A stretch of 64,000 nt of DNA, taken from positions 992,001 to 1,056,000 of the forward strand of contig CAVWAP010000004.1 in assembly GCA_963753055.1 (NCBI GenBank), written 5' to 3'. The first letter of the stretch is position 1, and each line of letters starts with the position of its first letter. The notes under the pieces are model-generated. The model worked only from the letters and a program-made list of their open reading frames with translations. It was not told the origin of the DNA and ran no database searches. Position numbers and translations under genes: made by a program. The DNA comes from JAUWGC01 sp963753055. GTDB lineage: Bacteria; Bacteroidota; Bacteroidia; Bacteroidales; B18-G4. This document shows positions 49,971-57,002 of the stretch, one piece after another.

Positions 49971-50027
49971 TTTGGTATATCGCTAATGTTAATTTGGTAT
50001 GTCGCTAATATTAATATGGTAATAAGC
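49971..50027. promoter_or_regulatory. 22-base direct repeats upstream of susC
   Basis: TTTGGTATATCGCTAATG at 49971 is repeated at 49993 as TTTGGTATGTCGCTAATA, exactly 22 bases apart, and weakly at 50015 (TATGGTAATAAGC). Two helical turns of spacing suggest side-by-side binding of a regulator, as with response-regulator or AraC-type proteins, or a leader element of the susC mRNA. No regulator gene of the starch locus is in the window. Confidence 0.6.
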
Positions 50028-50161
50028 AATATAAAAATATAAAAAAATAAAGCTTTGATGAAATTGATATAGACGAGAAATCCTATTTAAAAAAGATATA
50101 AATAGCAGGTGAACATAACATGTTGGTACTCAAGAATTCTAATTTGTGGTATAATCTTTGC

Positions 50162-50169
50162 TAACTTTG
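50162..50169 (+). promoter_or_regulatory. -7 element TAACTTTG of the T9SS amylase gene
   Basis: TAACTTTG lies 36 bases before the amylase ATG. The closest TTG (TTTG at 50143-50146) is 15 bases upstream, shorter than the usual 19-20, so the call is moderate. Confidence 0.4.
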
Positions 50170-50205
50170 CAGGCAACTTTATAATACATAATCAATCTTT
50201 ACTAT

Positions 50206-53046
50206 ATGAGGATATTACTTTCATTAATTATAAGTTTACTAACATATTCGATTGCAGGCTCACAGATTATAATTACAGACCCAGCGTTCCCTTCTGACGA
50301 TAATTCAGTTATTATTACCTATGATGCAACTCAGGGAAGTGGCGGACTGGCAGGCTATACAGGAGATGTCTATGCACATACGGGTGTAATAACAAATGCC
50401 AGTTCATCTCCTTCAGATTGGAGATATGTGATGACATCTTGGGGACAGAATACACCAGAAACAAAAATGACAAGGATCGGAGATGACCTCTATCAAATAG
50501 AATTGACTCCTTCAATAAGAGAAAATTATGGAGTACCTGCCAATGAAATCATTTTGCAAATGGCATTTGTTTTTCGAAGCGATGTTCCGGTGGGTGGTGG
50601 ATACCTTGAAGGAAAGACTGCAAGCGGAGGGGATATTTTTGTTGATGTTCACCAGGGTGGAATGTGCGTGTCATTTATTACTCCGGACATAACACCGGTA
50701 ATTATTTGTCAAGGAGATTCAATACCAATAACCATACAATCTGTCAATGCTGATTCTATTCTGTTGTATATTGATAATGAATTGGTTAGCCGGACAAGTG
50801 AAGATATCCTGCGGGATACAGCAGTTGGAGAGGAATTTGGAAACTATAAGGTACATGCAATTGCTAAAAGTGATGTACAAACAATTATTGATTCCTTTTA
50901 CTATCATGTCAGAACACCGTTACAGGTAGCAGAACTGCCTGCAGAAGTGAAGGACGGGATCAATTATATTGATGAGTCTACTGCTATTCTTTCATTATTT
51001 GCTCCTCATAAAGAATATGTATATGTATTAGGTGATTTTAATGATTGGGTACTGGATTCTACCAACCAGATGTTCCTTACCCCGGATAGCATGAGATTCT
51101 GGATTGAACTTAATGGTCTTGAGCCGGGGAAAGAATATGTCTTTCAATATGTTATTGATGGCAAGATCTGGATCGGTGATCCCTATGCTGATAAGACAAG
51201 CGATCCTCATGATGAATTTATACCTGAAGTAACATATCCTGGATTAATTGATTATCCTGAAGGTAGGGCCCGGGGGATTGCATCAGTGCTTCAGACGAAC
51301 CAGGAGCCCTACCAATGGCAGGTTGAGAGTTTTACTCCGGTTGCTAATGAAGATCTTGTAATCTATGAAATGCTTGTCAGGGATTTCACAGAAGAACATT
51401 CTTTCCAGGCTGTAATTGATTCACTTGATTACCTTGAAAAGCTTGGTATCAATGCACTTGAATTAATGCCGGTTAATGAATTTGAAGAAAATAGCAGCTG
51501 GGGCTATAATCCTACCAATTATTTTGCAGTTGATAAATATTACGGCCCGAAAGATAAGCTGAAGGAACTTATTGATGAATGCCATCAAAGAGGAATTGCA
51601 GTTATTATGGATATTGTCCTGAATCATGCATATAGTCCATGTCCTTTTGTGCAGATGTACTTCGAAGGCGGTAAGCCTTCCCTGGAGTCACCCTGGTTTA
51701 ACAGAAACCATAATTTTACAAATCCTGATGCACAATGGGGCAATGATTTCAATCATGAAAGTGAATATACTCAGCAACTTGTAGATAGTATAAACAGCTA
51801 CTGGATGACTGAATACAAGTTTGATGGCTTTCGTTTTGATTTTACGAAAGGCTTTGGAAACAATATCAAGGGCGAAGATGATCCCTGGGGTAGCAACTAC
51901 GATTTTGACAGGATCACTTTATTGAAACGCATGTCATACCAGATTTGGTTGAGAAACCCTGATGCTATCGTAATCTTTGAGCACCTTGCAGAAAATGATG
52001 AAGAAAAGACCCTTGCCAATTACGGCATATTAATGTGGGGTAACCTGAGCGGTAAATATGGAGATGGCTCGATGGGATATAATGTCGGGGACAAATCTGA
52101 TTTCTCCTGGATATCTTACCAGGAGCGCGGGTGGAATGATCCACATGTTGTGGGATATATGGAAAGCCACGATGAAGAGCGTATTATGTGTAAGAACTAC
52201 AAATGGGGTACAAGCAGCGGAGATTATGATATTCAGGATACTACAACCGCACTCAAACGGATTCAGCTGATTACTTCATTCTTCTACACTATACCCGGCC
52301 CCAAAATGTTATGGCAGTTTGGTGAAAGAGGCTATGACTATTCTATTGATTACAATGGCAGGCTGGGGGAGAAGCCTGCCCGGTGGGATTATATGGAGGA
52401 TTGGAAAAGAAGCTACCTCTTCAGACATGTATCGGCCCTGATAAAATTGAAGCAGGATTACGATGTATTCAGGACAGAAGATATTGAAATGCAGCTTAGC
52501 GGCAGCATGAAAAAGATCATCCTCAGGCATGAAAGCATGGATGTGGTCATTCTTGGTAATTTTCGCATTTCCGACTATACCATTGATCCAACCTTCACGC
52601 ATACCGGCGACTGGTATGATTATTTCACAGGAGATAAGCTGACTGTTGAGGATGTTAATGAATGGCTCCTGCTGGATCCGGGCGAATACAGGATCTATAC
52701 TGATGTACAGCTTCCAGTACCGGATATCGGAACGGGTGTAGAGGAGCCTGGCCAGATGCAGGACAATAGTGAAATCTTCATATATCCAAATCCGACCTCA
52801 GGTGCTACGCACCTTCGATATCTGATTCATGATCCCTCGACTTCGCTCGGGACAGGTTCTGGATATCTGATATCTGATTTATATTCGATTTCTGGAATTT
52901 TGATTGAGAGATTGATTGATGAAGAAAATGTCCCCGTTAATTACGAATTTACATTTGATGTTAGCGACTTGCCGGCAGGATTATATTATATCAGAACACA
53001 AACACCCTCAGGTACAGCGATAAGTAAGCTTATTGTAACAAATTAG
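50206..53046 (+). CDS. T9SS-exported GH13 amylase with starch-binding modules
   Basis: A 946-residue secreted enzyme. Order: signal peptide, a module shared with the 371-residue starch-locus protein (~20-150), a linker Ig-like domain (~155-240), CBM48 (LFAPHKEYVYVLGDFNDW, ~265-350), GH13, and a T9SS sorting domain (IFIYPNPTSGATHLRYL, ~855-946). GH13 regions are DIVLNHAYSPCPFVQMYF (~469), FDGFRFDFTKGFG (~540), IFEHLAENDE (~592) and YMESHDEERI (~652). It would be the extracellular endo-amylase of the locus. A 45-base in-frame insertion encoding DPSTSLGTGSG interrupts the sorting domain. Confidence 0.86.
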   Translation: MRILLSLIISLLTYSIAGSQIIITDPAFPSDDNSVIITYDATQGSGGLAGYTGDVYAHTGVITNASSSPSDWRYVMTSWGQNTPETKMTRIGDDLYQIELTPSIRENYGVPANEIILQMAFVFRSDVPVGGGYLEGKTASGGDIFVDVHQGGMCVSFITPDITPVIICQGDSIPITIQSVNADSILLYIDNELVSRTSEDILRDTAVGEEFGNYKVHAIAKSDVQTIIDSFYYHVRTPLQVAELPAEVKDGINYIDESTAILSLFAPHKEYVYVLGDFNDWVLDSTNQMFLTPDSMRFWIELNGLEPGKEYVFQYVIDGKIWIGDPYADKTSDPHDEFIPEVTYPGLIDYPEGRARGIASVLQTNQEPYQWQVESFTPVANEDLVIYEMLVRDFTEEHSFQAVIDSLDYLEKLGINALELMPVNEFEENSSWGYNPTNYFAVDKYYGPKDKLKELIDECHQRGIAVIMDIVLNHAYSPCPFVQMYFEGGKPSLESPWFNRNHNFTNPDAQWGNDFNHESEYTQQLVDSINSYWMTEYKFDGFRFDFTKGFGNNIKGEDDPWGSNYDFDRITLLKRMSYQIWLRNPDAIVIFEHLAENDEEKTLANYGILMWGNLSGKYGDGSMGYNVGDKSDFSWISYQERGWNDPHVVGYMESHDEERIMCKNYKWGTSSGDYDIQDTTTALKRIQLITSFFYTIPGPKMLWQFGERGYDYSIDYNGRLGEKPARWDYMEDWKRSYLFRHVSALIKLKQDYDVFRTEDIEMQLSGSMKKIILRHESMDVVILGNFRISDYTIDPTFTHTGDWYDYFTGDKLTVEDVNEWLLLDPGEYRIYTDVQLPVPDIGTGVEEPGQMQDNSEIFIYPNPTSGATHLRYLIHDPSTSLGTGSGYLISDLYSISGILIERLIDEENVPVNYEFTFDVSDLPAGLYYIRTQTPSGTAISKLIVTN
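52817..52879. mobile_element. In-frame palindromic insertion with flanking direct repeats
   Basis: GATATCTGAT at 52817-52826 recurs at 52862-52871, 45 bases on. Between them lies TCCCTCGACTTCGCTCGGGA, an imperfect palindrome of a type dispersed in Bacteroidota genomes. Removing 45 bases restores RYLISDLYSISG, a standard T9SS sorting-domain segment. The frame stays open across the insert. Confidence 0.75.
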
Positions 53047-53068
53047 CAGAATCCGTATCCGTTTTCTT

Positions 53069-53129
53069 AGAGGCGCATAGACAACACATAGTAACATATT
53101 TTGTCAACTGTAAACTGTCAACCGTCAAC
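53069..53129. repeat. Dispersed repeat copy 2 with (TGTCAAC)4
   Basis: Inverted relative to the copy at 23372-23432. It holds AGAGGCGCATAGACAACACA followed by TATTTTG and four 7-base units (53102-53129: TGTCAAC, TGTAAAC, TGTCAAC, CGTCAAC). It lies 3' of the amylase gene and 3' of the convergent 55-residue protein gene. Confidence 0.85.
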
Positions 53130-53139
53130 TTCTCTGCAA

Positions 53140-53307
53140 TTAGAACGGCATAATATGCGGATACAGATACACCGCTACTGCACCTACTGTAAAGGAAAGA
53201 ATACCCAATAATATAAACATCACAGCGATCAGATGCTTCTTCCTGTAAAGGCTGATGATGCCGAAGATGATGAAGAATATGGCAAGAAAAAATAATGTCA
53301 GGATCAT
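53140..53307 (-). CDS. 55-residue membrane protein downstream of the Crp/Fnr gene
   Basis: On the minus strand an ATG at 53305-53307 opens a 55-codon frame ending in TAA. The protein starts MILTLFFLAIFFIIFGIISL, has a basic turn YRKKH, then a second hydrophobic segment VMFILLGILSFTVGAVAVYL and ends YPHIMPF. So it has two membrane helices with positive residues in the loop. It begins 19 bases after the stop of the Crp/Fnr-type regulator and is probably its operon partner. The gene is too short for most automatic finders. No family is recognised. Confidence 0.65.
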   Translation of the reverse strand: MILTLFFLAIFFIIFGIISLYRKKHLIAVMFILLGILSFTVGAVAVYLYPHIMPF

Positions 53308-53326
53308 AGCAGGCCAGTATTGATCA

Positions 53327-54022
53327 TTAACCGAATTCAGAAATTGTTCTTAGCTTGTCTTTGTCAATGATCTCAATCGTTTTTCCAAATATTTTGATGA
53401 TCTTATCCTTTTTAAAATCTGAAAGGGCCCGGATTACATTTTCAGTGGTCATTCCAATGTATTCTGCCACTTCCTTCCTCGACATTGGCAACTCGAACTC
53501 ATTATCTTCATAAATATGCTCTGCAAAATGAAGCAGTATATAAGCCACACGGCCGGGCAGGTGCTTTTGCCTGATTTCCAAAGATTCAAGTATAATCATA
53601 TCAGAAACCTTGCTCATCTTTTCAATGATGTTAAGGGCAAAATCTCCATTGGTGGCCGTCAGTTGCTTGATTTCAGCCAGGTCCATGTTGCATGTCACAG
53701 AATCTTCCAGGGCGGTAACCGAATAATTGTAATTCGTATCAGAGAAAACACTTAACAGGCTAACAAAATCAAAAGGCTTGGCAATAGTGATAATTTGCTC
53801 CTTGCCATGGCTGGCAGACCGGAACAGTTTGACAAGCCCACTTTTGAGGTAAACAAATTCTTCTATATTATTCTTTTCCTTGAGAATAACTTCTCCCTTG
53901 GAATAAAACTTTTCTACTTTATGATTGCACAACCTTGAAATCTCCATTTGATTTACACTGCTAAAAAACAGTGATTTCAATTCGCATTTATCGCAATCAC
54001 AAGCATTTTGACCTGTTTCCAT
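53327..54022 (-). CDS. Cys-rich Crp/Fnr-family transcriptional regulator
   Basis: A 231-residue protein. The N-terminus has cysteines at 8, 10, 13 and 32 (NACDCDKCELKSLFF, SRLCNHK) and another at 111. Residues ~35-150 are the cyclic-nucleotide-type beta-roll, then the dimer helix, and the HTH is MSRKEVAEYIGMTTENVIRA (~183-202). The recognition helix keeps Glu and Arg as in FNR (E-x-x-x-R), which suits TGAT half-sites. Two TGAT-N4-ATCA sites lie just upstream. The cysteines could hold an Fe-S cluster or sense persulfide. It is divergent from the sulfide:quinone reductase operon. Confidence 0.82.
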   Translation of the reverse strand: METGQNACDCDKCELKSLFFSSVNQMEISRLCNHKVEKFYSKGEVILKEKNNIEEFVYLKSGLVKLFRSASHGKEQIITIAKPFDFVSLLSVFSDTNYNYSVTALEDSVTCNMDLAEIKQLTATNGDFALNIIEKMSKVSDMIILESLEIRQKHLPGRVAYILLHFAEHIYEDNEFELPMSRKEVAEYIGMTTENVIRALSDFKKDKIIKIFGKTIEIIDKDKLRTISEFG

Positions 54023-54049
54023 CTGGTTGATTACACATTTTCTGAAGTA

Positions 54050-54120
54050 TGATATTTATCATATGCTGATAATTATCATAACTCCATATAATAGGTGGCA
54101 GCAAAGATAACCTAATTTTG
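54050..54120. promoter_or_regulatory. Divergent control region with two Fnr-type boxes
   Basis: TGAT-ATTT-ATCA (54050-54061) and TGAT-AATT-ATCA (54067-54078), centres 17 bases apart, are palindromic Crp/Fnr-type sites. Plus-strand TAATTTTG (54113-54120) could be the -7 element of the SQR operon, placing the boxes upstream in an activating position. Minus-strand TATCTTTG (54102-54109) could serve the regulator, placing the boxes downstream of it as repressor sites. No good -33 TTG is seen for either, as expected for an activator-dependent promoter. Confidence 0.65.
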
Positions 54121-54196
54121 ACAATCATTTAAAATTGACAAATCTATATTAGTAGATATGTTCTCATTAACAATCAGTCTTTAAATTTTATTATAC

Positions 54197-55435
54197 ATGA
54201 AAAAGTTTCTCATACTTGGTGGCGGTACAGCCGGGACGATGATGGCCAATAAGCTCAGGAAGGCACTGGACAGGGAAGAGTGGAGCATTACCATCGTAGA
54301 TCGTCACAAAACCCATTATTATCAGCCCGGGTTCTTGTTTATACCCTTTGGCATTTACTCAAAAAATGATGTAATCAAGCCCAAGAGCGATTTCTTTCCT
54401 CCGGGAGTGAACGTGATATATTCTGATATTGACAAGATCGAAGCTGATCAGAACAAGGTATTATTAGAAGGCGGAAAGGTATTGCAATATGATTTCCTGA
54501 TCATTGCCACAGGGACCCAAACCCGGCCTGAGGAAACCCCGGGATTAAAGGACAAGCTCTGGTATAAATCCATATTTGATTTTTATACAATAGAAGGGGC
54601 AGTTGCTCTTTACAATTTTTTCAGAACCTGGGAGGGAGGAAAACTGGTGATGTGTATACCTGAGCTGCCTTACAAATGTCCTGTTGCACCCATTGAATTC
54701 GTGTGCCTGGCAGAGGCTTTCTTCACTGAAAAAGGTATTCGTGATAAGGTAGATATTACTTATGTGACCTTGATGCCAGGAGCCTTTACAAAGCCTATTG
54801 CTACAAAGATGCTGAGTGAATTGCTCGAAGAGAAGAATATAAAGGTGGTGCCCGATTTTTACCTGGAGAGGGTTGACAATGAAAATAAAAAGATCATTTC
54901 CTATGATGAGCAGGAGATTCCCTTTGATGTCCTGACCATCGTTCCTGTCAATTTCGGTGCGGAAATGATCGCAAGAAGTGGATTGGGAGATGACATGAAC
55001 TATGTCCCTACCGACCAACAGACACTTCAATCCAAGAGCCACGAAAACATATTTGTACTTGGAGATGCGTCTAATATACCAACCAGCAAAGCTGGTTCAG
55101 TTGCGCACTTTGCTTCCGAGGTCCTTTTTGAAAATTTAATGAATGCTATTGAGGGACGCCCGATGACAGCCAAATTTGATGGACATGCAAACTGCTACAT
55201 TGAAACTGGTTATGGCATGGGAGCTTTGATCGATTTCAACTATGATACAGAGCCCTTGCCAGGGACCTTCCCGCTACCGGGAATAGGGCCATTTGGTTTA
55301 TTGAAGAATACAAAAATCAATCATTATGGTAAGATACTGTTCCGCTGGATCTACTGGCACATATTATTAAAAGGCAAGGAACTGCCTGTTGAAGCAGAAA
55401 TGACTATGGCAGGCAAGAAAAAAGTCATTTCCTAA
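54197..55435 (+). CDS. sqr: Sulfide:quinone oxidoreductase-type flavoprotein
   Basis: A 412-residue FAD enzyme. LILGGGTAGTMMANKL (~5-20) is the N-terminal dinucleotide motif, LIIATGTQTRPEETPG the ATG motif and IFVLGDASNIPTSKAG (~285-300) the second FAD motif. Cys161 in ELPYKCPVAPIE and Cys333 in GHANCYIETGYG match the redox-active cysteine pair of SQRs; Cys153 and Cys170 are extra. The C-terminal WIYWHILLKGKELP is an amphipathic membrane anchor. It should oxidise sulfide to a persulfide or polysulfide and pass electrons to menaquinone. It heads a five-gene co-oriented cluster with sulfur-carrier proteins. Confidence 0.85.
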   Translation: MKKFLILGGGTAGTMMANKLRKALDREEWSITIVDRHKTHYYQPGFLFIPFGIYSKNDVIKPKSDFFPPGVNVIYSDIDKIEADQNKVLLEGGKVLQYDFLIIATGTQTRPEETPGLKDKLWYKSIFDFYTIEGAVALYNFFRTWEGGKLVMCIPELPYKCPVAPIEFVCLAEAFFTEKGIRDKVDITYVTLMPGAFTKPIATKMLSELLEEKNIKVVPDFYLERVDNENKKIISYDEQEIPFDVLTIVPVNFGAEMIARSGLGDDMNYVPTDQQTLQSKSHENIFVLGDASNIPTSKAGSVAHFASEVLFENLMNAIEGRPMTAKFDGHANCYIETGYGMGALIDFNYDTEPLPGTFPLPGIGPFGLLKNTKINHYGKILFRWIYWHILLKGKELPVEAEMTMAGKKKVIS

Positions 55436-55443
55436 ATATTTTA

Positions 55444-56130
55444 ATGATGGCAGATAAAATTATGCAAGAGCAAATTGATCAGTTAAACCAAAAGGTTGAC
55501 CTGATCCTTGAATATGTTAACCAACAAAGGTTAAAATCCGAGGCTATAGAAGACTTGATATCTGACGTTTCCATCGTGGGAAAAGACGTTTATGATACTG
55601 CTGTAGCCGAATTAGAGAACCAGGCAGTAGAGCTCGATCCCGCTGAAATTAAGACCCTTGGCATCAGGCTCCTGAAGAATGTACGCAATTTTAACGAGGT
55701 GATCGGCATGATGGAGAGTGTTTCAGACTTCATGAAGGACGCCGGTCCGATTGCCAATGAGATGATCATTGACTTTACCAGGAAATTGCATGAATTTGAA
55801 GTCAAGGGATATTTTGAATTCATTGCTGAAATAGGGACGGTGATGGACAATATCGTGACTCACTTCTCGCGTGAGGACATCAAGCAGCTTGCAGATAATA
55901 TCGTCACTATCCTTGAGACTGTGAAAAGCCTGACTCAACCGGAGATGCTTAATTCCGTGAACAATGCTGTACGCATCTATGGTAGCCTGGAAATGGATTC
56001 TGTTCCTGAATATTCCATTTGGAAGCTGATCAGAGAAATGAATAAGCCCGAAATGAAAAGAGCACTGGGCTTTGCAGTATCATTTATGAAGAATTTATCT
56101 CAAATACAAGAAGATACAAATAAACAATAA
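55444..56130 (+). CDS. DUF1641 protein, partner of SQR
   Basis: A 228-residue, largely helical protein. The N-terminal ~30 residues form a coiled coil (QIDQLNQKVDLILEYVNQQR). Repeating segments such as RLLKNVRNFNEVIGMMESV and IREMNKPEMKRALGFAVSFM fit DUF1641, a family found beside SQR, formate dehydrogenase and heterodisulfide-reductase-like genes. No cysteine is present, so it is more likely a membrane-peripheral scaffold or electron-transfer partner than a sulfur carrier. It begins eight bases after the sqr stop. Confidence 0.8.
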   Translation: MMADKIMQEQIDQLNQKVDLILEYVNQQRLKSEAIEDLISDVSIVGKDVYDTAVAELENQAVELDPAEIKTLGIRLLKNVRNFNEVIGMMESVSDFMKDAGPIANEMIIDFTRKLHEFEVKGYFEFIAEIGTVMDNIVTHFSREDIKQLADNIVTILETVKSLTQPEMLNSVNNAVRIYGSLEMDSVPEYSIWKLIREMNKPEMKRALGFAVSFMKNLSQIQEDTNKQ

Positions 56131-56150
56131 TCAATTAAAACTATAAAATT

Positions 56151-56462
56151 ATGGCAGAAAAAACAATTGCTGGGGTAACTGTTCAGGTGAATGATGAAGG
56201 TTATCTTGAAGACATGTCGCAATGGACAAAGGAAATCGCTGCTGGACTGGCAGATGAAATAGGTATTAATCTGACTGATAAGCACTTTGAGGTGCTCGAT
56301 TTTCTTCGTGAAAAGCATACAGCAGGGGAAGTCCTGACTATCCGTAAAGTAGGTAATTCAGGAATAACCAATATTAAAGAAATGTACCAGCTATTTCCTG
56401 GTGGTCCTTTAAAATATTCTTCTAAAATAGCAGGGATTCCCAAACCAAGCAGCTGTGTTTAA
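56151..56462 (+). CDS. TusE/DsrC-family sulfur carrier with a single C-terminal Cys
   Basis: A 103-residue protein. NDEGYLEDMSQWTKEIAAGL, REKHTAGEVLTIRKVG and MYQLFPGGPLKYSSKIAGIP are the conserved DsrC/TusE blocks. The C-terminal arm ends KPSSCV with the penultimate, sulfur-binding Cys102. The second conserved Cys of dissimilatory DsrC, eleven residues earlier, is Ser91. It therefore cannot form the intramolecular trisulfide/disulfide of DsrC and should act as a one-Cys persulfide carrier, like TusE or related proteins. It lies between DUF1641 and a DsrE-like protein, the usual sulfur donor of the family. Confidence 0.88.
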   Translation: MAEKTIAGVTVQVNDEGYLEDMSQWTKEIAAGLADEIGINLTDKHFEVLDFLREKHTAGEVLTIRKVGNSGITNIKEMYQLFPGGPLKYSSKIAGIPKPSSCV

Positions 56463-56480
56463 CCTTAAAAAAATATTGAT

Positions 56481-56987
56481 ATGAATACTACTAATGAAGA
56501 AAAGCCTTTGAAGAAGGTTTGTATCATTTGCGCCAAAGGTGCAATTGAAGATGTTTATGCAACCCTGGTTATGGCTAACGGTGCGGTGATGGAAGGCATT
56601 GAAGCCAAAGTATTTTTTACTTTCTTCGGCCTGGATGCCATCACCAAAAAGCAAATGAACAAGTTAAAAACGGCTACTGTGGGTAATCCTGCGATGCGGA
56701 TGCCCGGCGGATTGCCATTTCCAACTCTATTAGGGATTTTGCCTGGTGTAGAAGCCGGTGTATCAGCCATGATGAAGAAAGGAATGGATAAGCTGGATAT
56801 CCCACCCGTGGAAGAGTTTCTTGAGATGATCATTGCAGGTGGGGGTGAGCTCTATGCCTGTAAGATGGCGATGGACATGTTCAAACTGGAGAAGTCAGAT
56901 CTCTATGATGAAGTCCTGGATGTTCTGACAGTTGGCGAATTTTATGCCATGTGTGGTGGAGAAAACACTCAAATAATATTTACCTAA
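56481..56987 (+). CDS. DsrE2-like sulfurtransferase
   Basis: A 168-residue protein of the DsrE/DsrF/DrsH-like (peroxiredoxin-fold) group. VCIICAKGAIEDVYATLVMA starts the domain, EAKVFFTFFGLD is the second strand and ELYACKMAMDMF carries the conserved Cys127. Cys14 and Cys17 form an extra CxxC and Cys158 is near the C-terminus. The hydrophobic stretch LPFPTLLGILPGV may contact membrane, as reported for DsrE2 proteins. DsrE family members pass persulfide sulfur to TusA or to DsrC/TusE, which is encoded directly upstream. No tusA is seen in the window. Confidence 0.85.
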   Translation: MNTTNEEKPLKKVCIICAKGAIEDVYATLVMANGAVMEGIEAKVFFTFFGLDAITKKQMNKLKTATVGNPAMRMPGGLPFPTLLGILPGVEAGVSAMMKKGMDKLDIPPVEEFLEMIIAGGGELYACKMAMDMFKLEKSDLYDEVLDVLTVGEFYAMCGGENTQIIFT

Positions 56988-57002
56988 ACCAAAGGAGAAA
57001 TC

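Noticed and set aside
54197..56987. Reverse or oxidative Dsr pathway
   Set aside because: No dsrA, dsrB, dsrL, aprA or sat gene is seen and the DsrC-like protein lacks the second cysteine.
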